Made by a program: the position numbers and the translations under genes | Notes under the pieces: model-generated | What the model was told of the DNA's origin: nothing | Databases searched by the model: none | Seen by the model: only the letters and a program-made list of their open reading frames with translations | In this document: piece after piece, positions 43,185 through 52,867 of the stretch | How positions within the stretch are numbered: position 1 is the stretch's first letter | How the letters are laid out: every line of letters starts with the position of its first letter | Source: Pseudomonas oryzihabitans | GTDB lineage: Bacteria > Pseudomonadota > Gammaproteobacteria > Pseudomonadales > Pseudomonadaceae | Reading direction: 5' to 3' | Length of the DNA: 64,000 nucleotides | Assembly: GCF_006384975.1 (NCBI RefSeq) | Contig: NZ_CP021645.1 | Location: 3,004,001-3,068,000, forward strand

Positions 43185-44035
43185 CAGCTGCCCCGCATCG
43201 CCTGCTCGAGTTCACTGAAGGAGGGGCGATGCGCCGGGAACAGCACCTTGCGGCCGAACTCCACGGCGACGGTGGGCGGCATGCCGCTGGCGGCGGCCAC
43301 CAGGCAGGCCTTGATGGCCTCCAGCACGTTGAGTTCTTCCTTGGCATCGTGCTCGAGGCAGGTCGCCAGCGGACCGAAGAAGCCATAGGCCGCAAGAATA
43401 CCGAGGAAGGTCCCCACCAGGGCCGCACCGACGTGGCCGCCGATGGCTGCCTGGTCGCCCTCGCCGAGCATGCCCATGGTGATCACGATACCCAGTACCG
43501 CGGCGACGATCCCGAAGCCGGGCAGGCCGTCGGCGACCCGCGACACGGCATGGGAGGGGTGCTCCAGCTCTTCCTTGATGCCGGCCAGCTCCATGTCGAA
43601 CAGGCCTTCCAGCTCGTGGGGCGCCATGTTGCCGGACGACATCAGCCGCAGGTAGTCGGCGATGTAGGCGGTCATCTGCTCGTCTTTGATGATGTTCGGA
43701 TACTTGCTGAAGATCGGACTGGCCTTGGGATCTTCCACGTCCGCTTCGATGGACATCATGCCCTCGCGGCGACTCTTGTTGAGGATTTCGTAGAGCAGCT
43801 TGAGCACGTCCATGTAGAACGCATGGGTGAAGCGATTGCCGAACATCTTCAGCGACTTCTTGAACACCTGCATGAAGGTGCTGCCCGGGTTGGCCTGCAA
43901 GAAAGCGCCCAACGCCGCGCCGCCGATGATCAGCACCTCGAGCGGCTGGATGATCGCGGCGATCTTGCCATGCGCGAGGATGTAGCCGCCGAGGACAGCC
44001 GCGAATATCACGATGATGCCGATGATTTTTGCCAT
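43184..44035 (-). CDS. motA: Flagellar stator protein MotA
   Basis: Proton-channel subunit of the stator, 283 residues, four TM helices (~3-22, ~33-50, ~170-190, ~200-222). The cytoplasmic loop holds charged residues that contact FliG; PGFGIVAAVLGIVITMG and GALVGTFLGILAAYGFFGPLA are the conserved TM3/TM4. In pseudomonads it serves swimming beside MotCD. Upstream there is a sequence resembling a FliA promoter. Confidence 0.96.
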   Translation of the reverse strand: MAKIIGIIVIFAAVLGGYILAHGKIAAIIQPLEVLIIGGAALGAFLQANPGSTFMQVFKKSLKMFGNRFTHAFYMDVLKLLYEILNKSRREGMMSIEADVEDPKASPIFSKYPNIIKDEQMTAYIADYLRLMSSGNMAPHELEGLFDMELAGIKEELEHPSHAVSRVADGLPGFGIVAAVLGIVITMGMLGEGDQAAIGGHVGAALVGTFLGILAAYGFFGPLATCLEHDAKEELNVLEAIKACLVAAASGMPPTVAVEFGRKVLFPAHRPSFSELEQAMRGS

Positions 44036-44098
44036 GGTTGGGAATACTGTGTGCGCTAGAGGAAAGTAAACCGGGGGGATACAGCCTTCACGCCCCCT

Positions 44099-44125
44099 TT
44101 ATCGGACCTGGTGTCCGGGACTGAA
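44099..44125 (-). promoter_or_regulatory. Candidate FliA (sigma-28) promoter of motAB
   Basis: On the minus strand, TTCAGTCC (44118-44125), 11 bases, then TCCGATAA (44099-44106). Against the consensus TAAAGTTT-N11-GCCGATAA the -10 matches 7 of 8 and the -35 matches 4 of 8. It would start transcription about 55 bases upstream of motA. It sits at the left edge of the divergent HDOD gene leader. Confidence 0.5.
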
Positions 44126-44158
44126 GGCCTTTCATCACATTTCAAGGCAGCCCGTCGT

Positions 44159-45676
44159 ATGTCCAGCCGCCCGAACAACCTAGAGGAATGGGTCAAGCTC
44201 CTGGAGGGTGTGCGTTTACCTATCGCGATCACCACCCAGGAGCGACTGAGGCGCAGTCTAGCCGACGGACGGTTGGCCTTGCATGAGATTGCCGAAAGGC
44301 TCTGCGAGTCACCTCCGCTGGCCTTGGCGCTCTTGCGCGAGGCCAATCGGGGCCACACCAGCCTTGGCGATCCCGCGGCCAGTCTCGAGGCGGCGCTCGG
44401 GCGCGTCGGGCTGGGCCCGGCGGAATACCTGGTCGCGCGCCAGCCCTCAATGCCCGAGGACAGCCTGCCACTGCCACTACGCCAGCTGTGCCTGGTCAGT
44501 CAGCACGCCATGACCCTGGGCCTGGGCCTGTTCGGTGTACCCCTGGCACGACTGTGGCCGGATATCCGCCTGGCCTCCCTGCTCTTTCTGGCGCCGCTCT
44601 GGCCGCTGATCACCCGCTACCCGGAATTGTTCGAGGAATGGGAGCGCCGGGTACTAGCCGAAGGCGAACCGGCGCCGAAAGTCGAGCGCGACCTGCTGGG
44701 CGTATCGGCCGTGCGCCTCTGCGAGGCGCTGGCGCGCCATTGGCAGCTACCAGACTGGATCGTGGATGGCTATCGCCTGCTGGACCAGGATCGCCGGCAA
44801 CTGGTCAAGGCGTTGCATATCGCCCACGCCGACGACCCGCTCGAACAACAACAACGCCTCGACGAAGATCCCGATCTGCGCCGTTGGCTGACCCACCCGG
44901 GCAACACCATTCTGTTGGCCAACGGTCTCGCCCTGGCCAGCCACCAGGGCTGGGACGGTCCCCACACCCTGCGTTGGCAGCGTTTCAGCGCCCTCTATCT
45001 GCAATTGCCGCTGGCGCGGGTGCAGAGTCGCAGCCACGAATTGGCGGTACAGGACGCCCAGCGCCATGCCCGCCCCGGCCTCTGGCACCCCGCCGAGGGG
45101 CTGCTCTGGCCGCCGGGCGAGCGACGCCTGCGGCCGGTCCCCAAAGTTCAGGTGGCCGCTGAAAGCCAGGCGCAGCGTTGGCGCGGCCTGTGCGAGCAGA
45201 TGCTGCACACGCCCAGCGCCTTCGCTACCCTGCCGCAGCTGTTCGACTGCGCGCGCCAGGCCCTGGTGGCCTGCGGCCTGCCGCGCCTGCTCTTGCTCAC
45301 ACCCGACCGCAACGGCCAGAAGGGCAACGTCCAGCTGCACCACGGACTGGACGAAGCCGTCGGTCTACAACTGGAGATCGCCAACCAGCCGCTCCTGGCC
45401 AAGCTGTTCGGCAGCCCCGGCCAACTGCGTATCGACGCAACCAACCGGGCGCGCTTCGCGCCGCACCTGCCCAAGGATCTGCGGCGACTGTTCGCCAACG
45501 AACGCCTCTGGCTGCGCAGCTTGGGCTTCGGCGAGCGGGTGGTCCTGCTGGCCGTGCTGGATAGCGAGCTGGAGCCGGCCGACCCCCGCCGCACCGCAGC
45601 CCTGGACAAGACCTTCACCTGCATCGAGCGGGCCATCGGTACCTTCGCCAATCGCCCCAGAGCACGGCCGACCTGA
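44159..45676 (+). CDS. HDOD domain protein divergent from motAB
   Basis: 505 residues. The N-terminal half (~10-200) resembles an HDOD output domain (LPIAITTQERLRRSLADG, the repeated helical LALALLREANRGHTSLGDPAAS), a signalling module related to HD phosphohydrolases but usually without their metal ligands. The C-terminal half (~340-500) looks like a GAF-type alpha/beta domain (ALVACGLPRLLLLTPDRNG, LGFGERVVLLAVLDSELEP). ATG at 44159 with AAGG upstream chosen over a GTG at 44111. Same position as PA4955 in PAO1, as I recall. Partner unknown. Confidence 0.75.
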   Translation: MSSRPNNLEEWVKLLEGVRLPIAITTQERLRRSLADGRLALHEIAERLCESPPLALALLREANRGHTSLGDPAASLEAALGRVGLGPAEYLVARQPSMPEDSLPLPLRQLCLVSQHAMTLGLGLFGVPLARLWPDIRLASLLFLAPLWPLITRYPELFEEWERRVLAEGEPAPKVERDLLGVSAVRLCEALARHWQLPDWIVDGYRLLDQDRRQLVKALHIAHADDPLEQQQRLDEDPDLRRWLTHPGNTILLANGLALASHQGWDGPHTLRWQRFSALYLQLPLARVQSRSHELAVQDAQRHARPGLWHPAEGLLWPPGERRLRPVPKVQVAAESQAQRWRGLCEQMLHTPSAFATLPQLFDCARQALVACGLPRLLLLTPDRNGQKGNVQLHHGLDEAVGLQLEIANQPLLAKLFGSPGQLRIDATNRARFAPHLPKDLRRLFANERLWLRSLGFGERVVLLAVLDSELEPADPRRTAALDKTFTCIERAIGTFANRPRARPT

Positions 45677-45733
45677 CGTCTGGCTACTAACCTCGGTACA
45701 CTTGATCCTCTTCGGACCGACGGGAAATCCGCA

Positions 45734-46543
45734 ATGCCCTTTTCCGCCCTGCCCCTGGTGATCGAACCCGCCGATCTCGCGGCGCGTCTGGACGCGCCCG
45801 AGCTAATTCTGGTGGACCTCAGCAGTGCCGCCCACTATGCCGAAGGGCATCTACCCGGTGCGCGCCACGTCGCGCCCGCCCGGACCCAATTGGGGACCAA
45901 GCCGGCGCCCGGCCTGCTACCCGCCCAGGCGGACCTGGAGCAGCTGTTCGGCGAATTGGGCCAGCGTCCCGAGGCCGTCTACGTGGTCTATGACGACGAG
46001 GGCGGCGGCTGGGCCGGTCGGTTCATCTGGCTGCTGGACGTCATCGGCCACGCCAACTATCACTATCTCAACGGCGGCCGCCAGGGCTGGATCGCCGCCG
46101 GCCTGCCGCTGGTGACCGACGTCTCCGCCCCGGTAGGCGCCCCCGTTGCCTTGACCCTCCACGACGAGCCCACCGCCACCCGCGCCTACCTGCAGAGCCG
46201 GCTGGGCGCCGAGGACCTGGCGATCTGGGACGCCCGCGGCGCCGACGAATACCGCGGCGAAAAGGTACTGACCGCGCGCGGCGGCCACATCCCCGGGGCG
46301 ATCAACTTCGAATGGACGGCGGGCATGGATCGCGAGCGCCAATTGCGCATCCGCGAGGACCTGGCCGCCGAACTCGAACGCCTGGGCATCACCCGGGACA
46401 AGGAAATCGTCACCCACTGCCAGACCCACCACCGATCCGGCTTCACCTATCTTGCGGCCAAGGCCCTGGGCTACCCGCGGGTGAAGGCCTATGCCGGCTC
46501 CTGGGGCGAATGGGGCAATCACCCCGACACGCCCATCGAATGA
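45734..46543 (+). CDS. rhdA: Thiosulfate sulfurtransferase (rhodanese) RhdA
   Basis: Two-domain rhodanese transferring sulfane sulfur, 269 residues. The active-site loop is CQTHHRSG with catalytic Cys229 in the C-terminal domain, the loop of Azotobacter vinelandii RhdA; the N-terminal domain is inactive, with Asp (YDDEGGG) in place of Cys. P. aeruginosa RhdA contributes to cyanide detoxification. Followed by psd after 16 bases. Confidence 0.95.
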   Translation: MPFSALPLVIEPADLAARLDAPELILVDLSSAAHYAEGHLPGARHVAPARTQLGTKPAPGLLPAQADLEQLFGELGQRPEAVYVVYDDEGGGWAGRFIWLLDVIGHANYHYLNGGRQGWIAAGLPLVTDVSAPVGAPVALTLHDEPTATRAYLQSRLGAEDLAIWDARGADEYRGEKVLTARGGHIPGAINFEWTAGMDRERQLRIREDLAAELERLGITRDKEIVTHCQTHHRSGFTYLAAKALGYPRVKAYAGSWGEWGNHPDTPIE

Positions 46544-46559
46544 TCGCCAAGGACACGTT

Positions 46560-47468
46560 ATGAAAGTGCAAGATCGACTGTTCATCCTGGCCCAGCACCT
46601 GCTGCCCCACCACCTGCTGTCACGGGTGATCGGCGGCTTCGCCGAGTGCCACGCCCCCTGGTTCAAGAACCGGCTGATCCGTTGGTTCGTGCGCCATTAC
46701 GATGTGGACATGCGCCAGGCACTTGTGGAAGAGCCCACCGCCTACGAGAACTTCAACGCCTTCTTCACCCGCGCCCTCAAAGCCGATGCCCGGCCACTGC
46801 CGGCCGAGCCCGGCGTGGTGGTCAGCCCCAGCGATGGCGCCATCAGCCAGCTCGGGCGCATCGAGCACGGGCGCATCTTCCAGGCCAAGGGCCACAGCTA
46901 CAGTCTGCTGGAACTGCTCGGCGGCGACGGCCTGCGTGCCGCACCCTTCATGGGCGGCAGCTTCGCCACCATCTACCTATCGCCCAAGGACTATCACCGG
47001 GTGCACATGCCGCTCACCGGTACCCTCAAGGAAATGATCTACGTGCCCGGGCGGATCTTCTCGGTCAACCAGCTCACCGCCGAGAACGTACCCGAGCTGT
47101 TCGCCCGCAACGAGCGGGTGGTCTGCATCTTCGACACCGCCGTGGGCCCCATGGCCGTCATCCTGGTCGGCGCCATGATCGTCGCCAGCATCGAGACGGT
47201 CTGGGCCGGCCTGGTCACGCCGCCCAAGCGTGAACTCAAGACCTTCGCCTACGACGAAGCGGCCCGTGCCCCCATCGAACTGCGTACCGGGGACGAGCTG
47301 GGCCGCTTCAAGCTGGGCTCCACCGCCATCGTGCTGTTCGGACCCGACGCGGTGAACTGGTCCGCTGAACTCGGCGCCCTGTCGACCGTCAACATGGGGC
47401 AATTGCTCGGGGTGCCGGCCGTGCCAGCCCCCTTGACCACCGTTACCGAGCCGGAGCCTCTCGCCTAA
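46560..47468 (+). CDS. psd: Phosphatidylserine decarboxylase proenzyme
   Basis: Makes phosphatidylethanolamine at the inner membrane, 302 residues including a C-terminal extension of ~25 residues. The self-cleavage site is LGST with Ser254 becoming the pyruvoyl group; [11 protein letters not shown] and YHRVHMP contain the catalytic Asp and His residues. Start at 46560 ([13 protein letters not shown]) with AAGGA upstream; it lies 16 bases after rhdA. Confidence 0.96.
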   Translation: MKVQDRLFILAQHLLPHHLLSRVIGGFAECHAPWFKNRLIRWFVRHYDVDMRQALVEEPTAYENFNAFFTRALKADARPLPAEPGVVVSPSDGAISQLGRIEHGRIFQAKGHSYSLLELLGGDGLRAAPFMGGSFATIYLSPKDYHRVHMPLTGTLKEMIYVPGRIFSVNQLTAENVPELFARNERVVCIFDTAVGPMAVILVGAMIVASIETVWAGLVTPPKRELKTFAYDEAARAPIELRTGDELGRFKLGSTAIVLFGPDAVNWSAELGALSTVNMGQLLGVPAVPAPLTTVTEPEPLA

Positions 47469-47512
47469 GATGCGCGGTTCATTGCCCATCGAAACAGGAG
47501 TACGGGCGGCAC

Positions 47513-49300
47513 ATGGATAGCAAAAGGCCACAGCTCATGTTGCGGGTCCCGACGCCCGATCAACGCAGCCTGACGTTCTGTGACGCCACGCCAGCCGGCC
47601 TGAAACGCTGGCTGGACCAGTTGCCGCGCGCCAAGCTGGGCGAATTCGCGCGGCTGCTCTACCAAGGCCTGCTCGAACTCAATCGCCTGATCCTGACACC
47701 GGAAGCGCGCCTGCGCCTGCTCGAAGCCCTACGCCCGGACGTGCAGCGCGTCTGCCAGCAACTCGAGCGCCATGTGTTCAACCAGGCCATAGTGCTCGAC
47801 GAGCGCTCGCGCAAGGTCGCCAATCTCTGTCAGGCACTGCAGAACCTGCTGGCCGCCGGCTACAAGCTGATCGTGGTCGAGGAAAGCGAGCGCGGCGAAC
47901 GCAACACCCTGCTGGCTACCGCCATCCAGCGCGCGCTACGCGCCCTGTTCGGTCCGCTGATCAGGGCCGCGCAACTCTACACCCCTGTGCACGACAACCT
48001 GTGGCTGGAGCTGCACCAGCTCTATCGCCTCGCCGTCACCAGCGGCCTGCACACCCAGAAGATCCGTGACGAACTCCTGCCCGGTGACGGCAACCAGACC
48101 ATCACCCAAGCCTACAGCGCCGCCCTGCTGTTCGGCGCCGCGCGCTGCAATCAACTGCGCCAGAGCCATATCGCCCAGTTGACCCTGCATCTGGATGACT
48201 GGGCCGGCCTGGTTCGCCTGCAGGGACCGGAGCAGACCGGCACCCTGATGGTGGTGGCGCCCCAGATCGATGCGCCGCCACGCTATCGCTCGCTGCTGCG
48301 CGAAGCCAACCTCAGCGGTCTGCTGGGCCTCGCCCCGCAGGCGCTGGTGCAGGCCATCGAAGACTATCTGGCCCTGGCTCCGGAGCAGCGACCGCGCGCG
48401 CGCCTGCCGGTGCATGGCGATCTGTCCCTCGATCTCTTGCAACACCTGGTCGGCGCCTGGGGCCAGGAGGCGGATCGTGCCTTCCAGCGCATGCCCGGCA
48501 ACGGCCAGGTGCAGGTCTGCATCGGCATGAGTGCCCTGCACTATCAGCTCGCGGGTGGCCAGGCCTTCGCCGAGACGCTGCAACAGGCCGCGGCCCAGGT
48601 ACCGGAACCCTTCGCGCCCAAGCCCAAGGAAGATGTCTGGTCGCTCGCCTTCGATGCCGATACGCGCACCTCGGACACCTTGGAGTGGGATGCTGGCGCG
48701 CTGGAAGAAATCCACTACGACGTCCTGCCAGGCGAGGGCGATTCCGCCAGCCCCGCCTTTCCGATCCATAACGTACAGGTGGTCAACCACAGTCCGGGCG
48801 GCTATTGCCTGAGCTGGAGCGGCGAGGTGCCCGAACAACTGCAGGCGGGTGAATTGCTCGGTGTGAAACTGCCCGAGGACCACAATTGGGGACCCGCCGT
48901 GGTGCGCTGGGTCCGCCAGGTACCCGGCAGCGGCACCCAGATGGGCGTCGAATTGCTGGCTCCCACCGCCCGCCCCTGCGGCTTGCAACTGCTGCGCAAG
49001 GCAGAACAGAACAGCCAATACCTGCGCGCCCTGCTGCTGCCCGAGATCAAGGCCATCGACCAGGCCCCGACGCTGATCGCACCGCGCCTGCCCTTCCAGG
49101 AAGGCAGCAAGGTGCAGATCAATCAGCAAGGCGTCGAGCAGCGCGGCATGCTGGATCGGCGCCGCAGCATGACCGTGAGTTTCAGCGTGTTCGAATATCA
49201 CCTGCTGGAGCAGGCCAGCGCGCAACCGGCCGGCTCGCCGTCCGGCAGTGGTGGGGGACGCCAGGAGGAAGACTTTGACTCCCTGTGGAAGTCTCTGTAG
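47513..49300 (+). CDS. PilZ-like domain protein upstream of fimX
   Basis: 595 residues. A large helical N-terminal part (~1-400) has no domain I recognise. The segment ~418-490 (HNVQVVNHSPGGYCLSW...) resembles a PilZ domain: the N-x-S-x-x-G element is present, but I see no clear R-x-x-x-R before it, so c-di-GMP binding is doubtful. Start at 47513 (MDSKRPQLMLRVP) with AGGAG at 47496. Gene order psd-PilZ-fimX matches PA4957-PA4959 as I recall, suggesting a role in FimX or pilus/flagellar signalling. Confidence 0.75.
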   Translation: MDSKRPQLMLRVPTPDQRSLTFCDATPAGLKRWLDQLPRAKLGEFARLLYQGLLELNRLILTPEARLRLLEALRPDVQRVCQQLERHVFNQAIVLDERSRKVANLCQALQNLLAAGYKLIVVEESERGERNTLLATAIQRALRALFGPLIRAAQLYTPVHDNLWLELHQLYRLAVTSGLHTQKIRDELLPGDGNQTITQAYSAALLFGAARCNQLRQSHIAQLTLHLDDWAGLVRLQGPEQTGTLMVVAPQIDAPPRYRSLLREANLSGLLGLAPQALVQAIEDYLALAPEQRPRARLPVHGDLSLDLLQHLVGAWGQEADRAFQRMPGNGQVQVCIGMSALHYQLAGGQAFAETLQQAAAQVPEPFAPKPKEDVWSLAFDADTRTSDTLEWDAGALEEIHYDVLPGEGDSASPAFPIHNVQVVNHSPGGYCLSWSGEVPEQLQAGELLGVKLPEDHNWGPAVVRWVRQVPGSGTQMGVELLAPTARPCGLQLLRKAEQNSQYLRALLLPEIKAIDQAPTLIAPRLPFQEGSKVQINQQGVEQRGMLDRRRSMTVSFSVFEYHLLEQASAQPAGSPSGSGGGRQEEDFDSLWKSL

Positions 49301-49340
49301 CTTCAATGGATTGTCGTTATCGCCAAGGTGCGAGTAGACC

Positions 49341-51410
49341 ATGGCTGCCGAATACAGTGCGATCCGTCTGTTGCTGCTCGAAACATCGCAGAACGAGGCG
49401 GAGCGCCTGGTCAGCCTCTTCCGCAATGCCGGTCGCGCAGCGCGGGCCCACCGCCTCGCTGACCCTGCCGGACTCGATGAGCTCCTGAGCCAACATTGGG
49501 ACCTCGTCATCCTCGCGCCCGCGGCAGAGGATTTTGACACCCAGGCCGCCCTGAAACGTCTGCGCATGCGGGCGCCCCAGCTCGCGGTGATCCAGCGCGT
49601 ACCGCCCGCCGATCCCGAAGCGGTGGTGAACGCCCTGCGCCAGGGTGCGCGGGATGCCATCGCCAGCGACAATGACGAACACCTGCTGCTGGCCTGTCTG
49701 CGTGAACTGGGCAATCAGGCCGAACGCCAGGAATGTCGCCGTCTGACCCAGGCGCTGGCCGAGGCGGAACAGCGCTGCCAACTCCTGCTGGCCAATGCGG
49801 TAGACGCGGTCGCCTACGTTCACGACGGCATGCACATCCATGTCAACTCGGCCTATGTGGAGCTGCTCGGCTACCCCTCCGCCGACGACCTGGAGATCAC
49901 CCCGCTGATGGACCTGATCGCCGCGGCCGACCAGCCGGCGTTGCGCGATGCCTTCCGCCAATTGCGCGACGATCCCAATGCCCGCGAATTGAGCTGCCAG
50001 TGCGTCCGTCACGATGGCAGCCTGCTGGCGGCCCAGTTGCGCCTGACCCCGGCAATCTACCTCGACGAGCCTTGCGTACAGCTGCAAGTCCGCGAGGAGC
50101 GCGTCATCGACGTCTCCTTCGAGGAACAGCTACGCGAGGTGCGCTTCCAGGACACCCTGACCGGCCTGATCAATCGGGGCCGCATGCTCGAACTGCTCGA
50201 AGAGGCCCTGGAAAGCGCGCGACTCGGGACTCCGGCCAGCTTCGCCTACCTGACCATAGACCGTTATCCGACGTTGCTGGCGGAACTCGGCATCGGCGCC
50301 ATGGATGAATTGCTGGTGACCCTGGCGGAACGCCTGCGCGAGCATTTCGGCACCCTGGTGACCCTGGCACGCTTCGCCGACGACGCCTTCGCCGCCCTGC
50401 TGCCCCAGCCCGCCGACACGACCCTGGACAACGCCTTCGAGCGGCTGCTCGGCCGCCAGGAACGCCAAGCGCTGACAGTTGCGGGGCGTGCTTTGGTCGT
50501 CAGCTATTCCATTGGCGTGGTCGCGCTGGACAGCCACGCCAAGAGCGCCGGTGATCTGGTGGACCGCGCCCACCGGTGCGCACGTCAGGTCGCCCAGCGC
50601 GGCGGCAACGCCAGCAAGCGCTACGATCCGGCGGAAGAACTGGCCGCCGCCGCCAACCGTGGCAACCTCGTCGCCATGGTCAAGCAGGCCTTGCAGCAAA
50701 ACAGCTTCCGCTTGCTGTTCCAGCCGGTGATCGGCCTGCGCGGTGGCAGCTACGAGTACTACGAGGTGCTGCTGCGGCTGATCAATCCCCAGGGCGAGGA
50801 AGTCTCACCGACCGAATTCGCCCTTACCGCCCGCGACAGCGGCCTGAGCGGCCAGATCGATCGCTGGGTGATCCACCAGGCCGTGCGGCAGCTGGGCGAA
50901 CACCGCGCCCGCGGCTATGGTACGCGCATCTTCGTCCACCTATCCGGCGCCACGCTGGGCGATCTGGAGTTACTGTCCTGGTTGGACAAGACGCTGCAGA
51001 CCCAGGGCCTGGAGGCCGAGGCGGTGATCTTCCAATTGGCCGAGGAAGAGGTGCTGGCCAATCCAGAGCAGGCCCTGGCCATGGTCCAGCGCCTACGGCG
51101 CCAGGGCCACCAGATCACCTTCAGCGGTTTCGCCGGCAGCGCGCAGCCGCTGGCGGCGCTACGCCTGGTGGTGCCGGACTACGTCAAGCTGTCCAGCACG
51201 CTGATCAAGGATCTGGCGCAGCCCGAACACCAGGCCCGCCTCAAGGCCCTGGTCGCCGAGCTGAGCGAGCAGAACGTCCTGGCCATCGCCCCCTTCGTCG
51301 AAAGCGCCAGTGTCCTGGCGCAGCTGTGGCAGGTCGGGGTGCACTTCATCCAGGGCTACTACCTGCAGGAGCCCAGCCAGGCGATGGACTACGAATTCCA
51401 GGCCGAGTAG
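49341..51410 (+). CDS. fimX: FimX-like degenerate GGDEF/EAL regulator
   Basis: 689 residues: degenerate receiver (~8-125), PAS (~145-255), GGDEF (~265-430), EAL (~440-689). The catalytic GGDEF signature is replaced by FADDA at 345-349, and the EAL motif reads EVL at 475-477 (YYEVLLRL), so neither synthesis nor hydrolysis is expected. P. aeruginosa FimX, with the same pattern, binds c-di-GMP through its EAL domain and controls type IV pilus assembly at the cell pole. Start ATG at 49341. Convergent with serB across REP copy E. Confidence 0.82.
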   Translation: MAAEYSAIRLLLLETSQNEAERLVSLFRNAGRAARAHRLADPAGLDELLSQHWDLVILAPAAEDFDTQAALKRLRMRAPQLAVIQRVPPADPEAVVNALRQGARDAIASDNDEHLLLACLRELGNQAERQECRRLTQALAEAEQRCQLLLANAVDAVAYVHDGMHIHVNSAYVELLGYPSADDLEITPLMDLIAAADQPALRDAFRQLRDDPNARELSCQCVRHDGSLLAAQLRLTPAIYLDEPCVQLQVREERVIDVSFEEQLREVRFQDTLTGLINRGRMLELLEEALESARLGTPASFAYLTIDRYPTLLAELGIGAMDELLVTLAERLREHFGTLVTLARFADDAFAALLPQPADTTLDNAFERLLGRQERQALTVAGRALVVSYSIGVVALDSHAKSAGDLVDRAHRCARQVAQRGGNASKRYDPAEELAAAANRGNLVAMVKQALQQNSFRLLFQPVIGLRGGSYEYYEVLLRLINPQGEEVSPTEFALTARDSGLSGQIDRWVIHQAVRQLGEHRARGYGTRIFVHLSGATLGDLELLSWLDKTLQTQGLEAEAVIFQLAEEEVLANPEQALAMVQRLRRQGHQITFSGFAGSAQPLAALRLVVPDYVKLSSTLIKDLAQPEHQARLKALVAELSEQNVLAIAPFVESASVLAQLWQVGVHFIQGYYLQEPSQAMDYEFQAE

Positions 51411-51453
51411 CGGCGATATGGCGATCCTGACTGACCGCAGGAGCCACTACCTT

Positions 51454-51516
51454 ATCGCGACCATGGGCCGCTCTTACAGGCTCGATGTAACCGTAGGAGC
51501 GGCCCATGGCCGCGAT
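51454..51516. repeat. REP palindrome between fimX and serB (copy E)
   Basis: Arms 51454-51477 and 51493-51516, 15-base loop. Two changes in the left arm (ATCGCGACC, CTCTTAC) relative to the perfect right arm. It lies between convergent genes. Confidence 0.94.
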
Positions 51517-51524
51517 AAGGCGTT

Positions 51525-52679
51525 TCAGCCGCGGGTGTGGCGGTCTTCCACACCCAATAGATAGAGCACGCCATCGAGCCCCAGCACGCTCACCGACTGC
51601 CGGGCCGACTGGCGTACCAGCGGCTTGGCGCGAAAAGCCACGCCAAGACCAGCCAGGGCCAGCATCGGCAGGTCATTGGCACCGTCACCCACGGCGATGG
51701 TCTGGTCGAGTTCCAGGCCTTCGCGGCTGGCCAGCTCGCGCAGCAGGTCCGCCTTGCGTTGGGCGTCGACGATGGGCTCCACAGCCCGACCGGTCACCTT
51801 GCCCTCGACGATCTCCAGTTCGTTGGCATAGACGTAGTCGATGCCCAGCCGCGCCTGCACCTGACGGGCGAAATAGGTGAAGCCACCGGAGAGAATGGCG
51901 GTCTTGTAGCCCAGGCGTTTCAATTCGGCGAACAGCCGCTCGGCGCCCTCGGTCAGGCGCAGCTGGGCACCGATATCCGCGAGTACCTCTTCCGACAGCC
52001 CCTGCAGCAGCGCCATGCGCTCGGTGAAACTGGCGCGGAAGTCGATCTCGCCGCGCATGGCGCGCTCGGTGATGGCCGCCACCCGCTCGCCGATGCCGGC
52101 CGCCTTGGCCAGTTCGTCGATGACCTCCGCCTGGATCAGGGTGCTGTCCATGTCGAACACCGCCAGCCGACGATGCTGGCGCTGCAGATCGTCGGGCTGC
52201 CAGCCGAGATCGGCCCGGCCCTCCTGGGCCAGGGCCAGCAGCGCCGCGCGAAACGCTTCGGCATCGCGCGGCTCGCCAGTGACGCTCAGCTCCAACGCAG
52301 CGCGCTCGGTGGCGCCCGGCTCGCTCAGGGTACGCACGGCCTGGATGGTCAAGCCCTGCTGGGCACAGAGTTCAGCCACGGGCGCCAACGGCAGGTCCGC
52401 CAGGCAGCGGCCCATCAACGTCAGCACGTGCGGCTGGCCAGGTTCCGCCGCCGGCTGCACCAGGGGCGCGACCTGCAAGCCTAACGCCTGCAGCGCCGCG
52501 GCCAAGGGTTCACCGGCTGCGGCCGGACTGACCAGCAAGGTCAGACTCGTCTCCGCGCCCAAGCCGCGCTGTTGCAGGGCTTCCAGGCGGGCGCCGACCG
52601 CCGCCAGGGTCTGCTGGAGGGCCGCCAGTCCGCCGGCGGGCAGCCTACCCATGGCCTGGAGTCCGATAACGTCTTGCAT
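51525..52679 (-). CDS. serB: Phosphoserine phosphatase SerB with N-terminal ACT region
   Basis: Final step of L-serine synthesis, 384 residues. The HAD phosphatase motifs are FDMDSTLIQAE (nucleophile Asp), SGGFTYFA and GDGANDLPML; the N-terminal ~170 residues are ACT-like. That ACT extension is typical of Pseudomonas SerB. Start at 52679 (MQDVIGLQAMG) with AGGGG upstream. Divergent from the AhpA/SMP-type gene, the same pairing that E. coli shows for serB and ytjB (smp). Confidence 0.95.
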   Translation of the reverse strand: MQDVIGLQAMGRLPAGGLAALQQTLAAVGARLEALQQRGLGAETSLTLLVSPAAAGEPLAAALQALGLQVAPLVQPAAEPGQPHVLTLMGRCLADLPLAPVAELCAQQGLTIQAVRTLSEPGATERAALELSVTGEPRDAEAFRAALLALAQEGRADLGWQPDDLQRQHRRLAVFDMDSTLIQAEVIDELAKAAGIGERVAAITERAMRGEIDFRASFTERMALLQGLSEEVLADIGAQLRLTEGAERLFAELKRLGYKTAILSGGFTYFARQVQARLGIDYVYANELEIVEGKVTGRAVEPIVDAQRKADLLRELASREGLELDQTIAVGDGANDLPMLALAGLGVAFRAKPLVRQSARQSVSVLGLDGVLYLLGVEDRHTRG

Positions 52680-52867
52680 GGCGATCCCCTTGACGAAAAG
52701 CGCGCAGTCTACCTTTTCGCTCGAGCGGTGCCGAGCCGTGGCCGCCGGCTGGCGGCGGGAGCCCACCGCCGGCCTCTTTTGCGGGCAAGGACCCGCATTC
52801 GCCGTTTTCGCCCCCCCACCCGCTGGTTATACTTGCCGCACACTTTTTATCCAAAGAAACGATTTCT

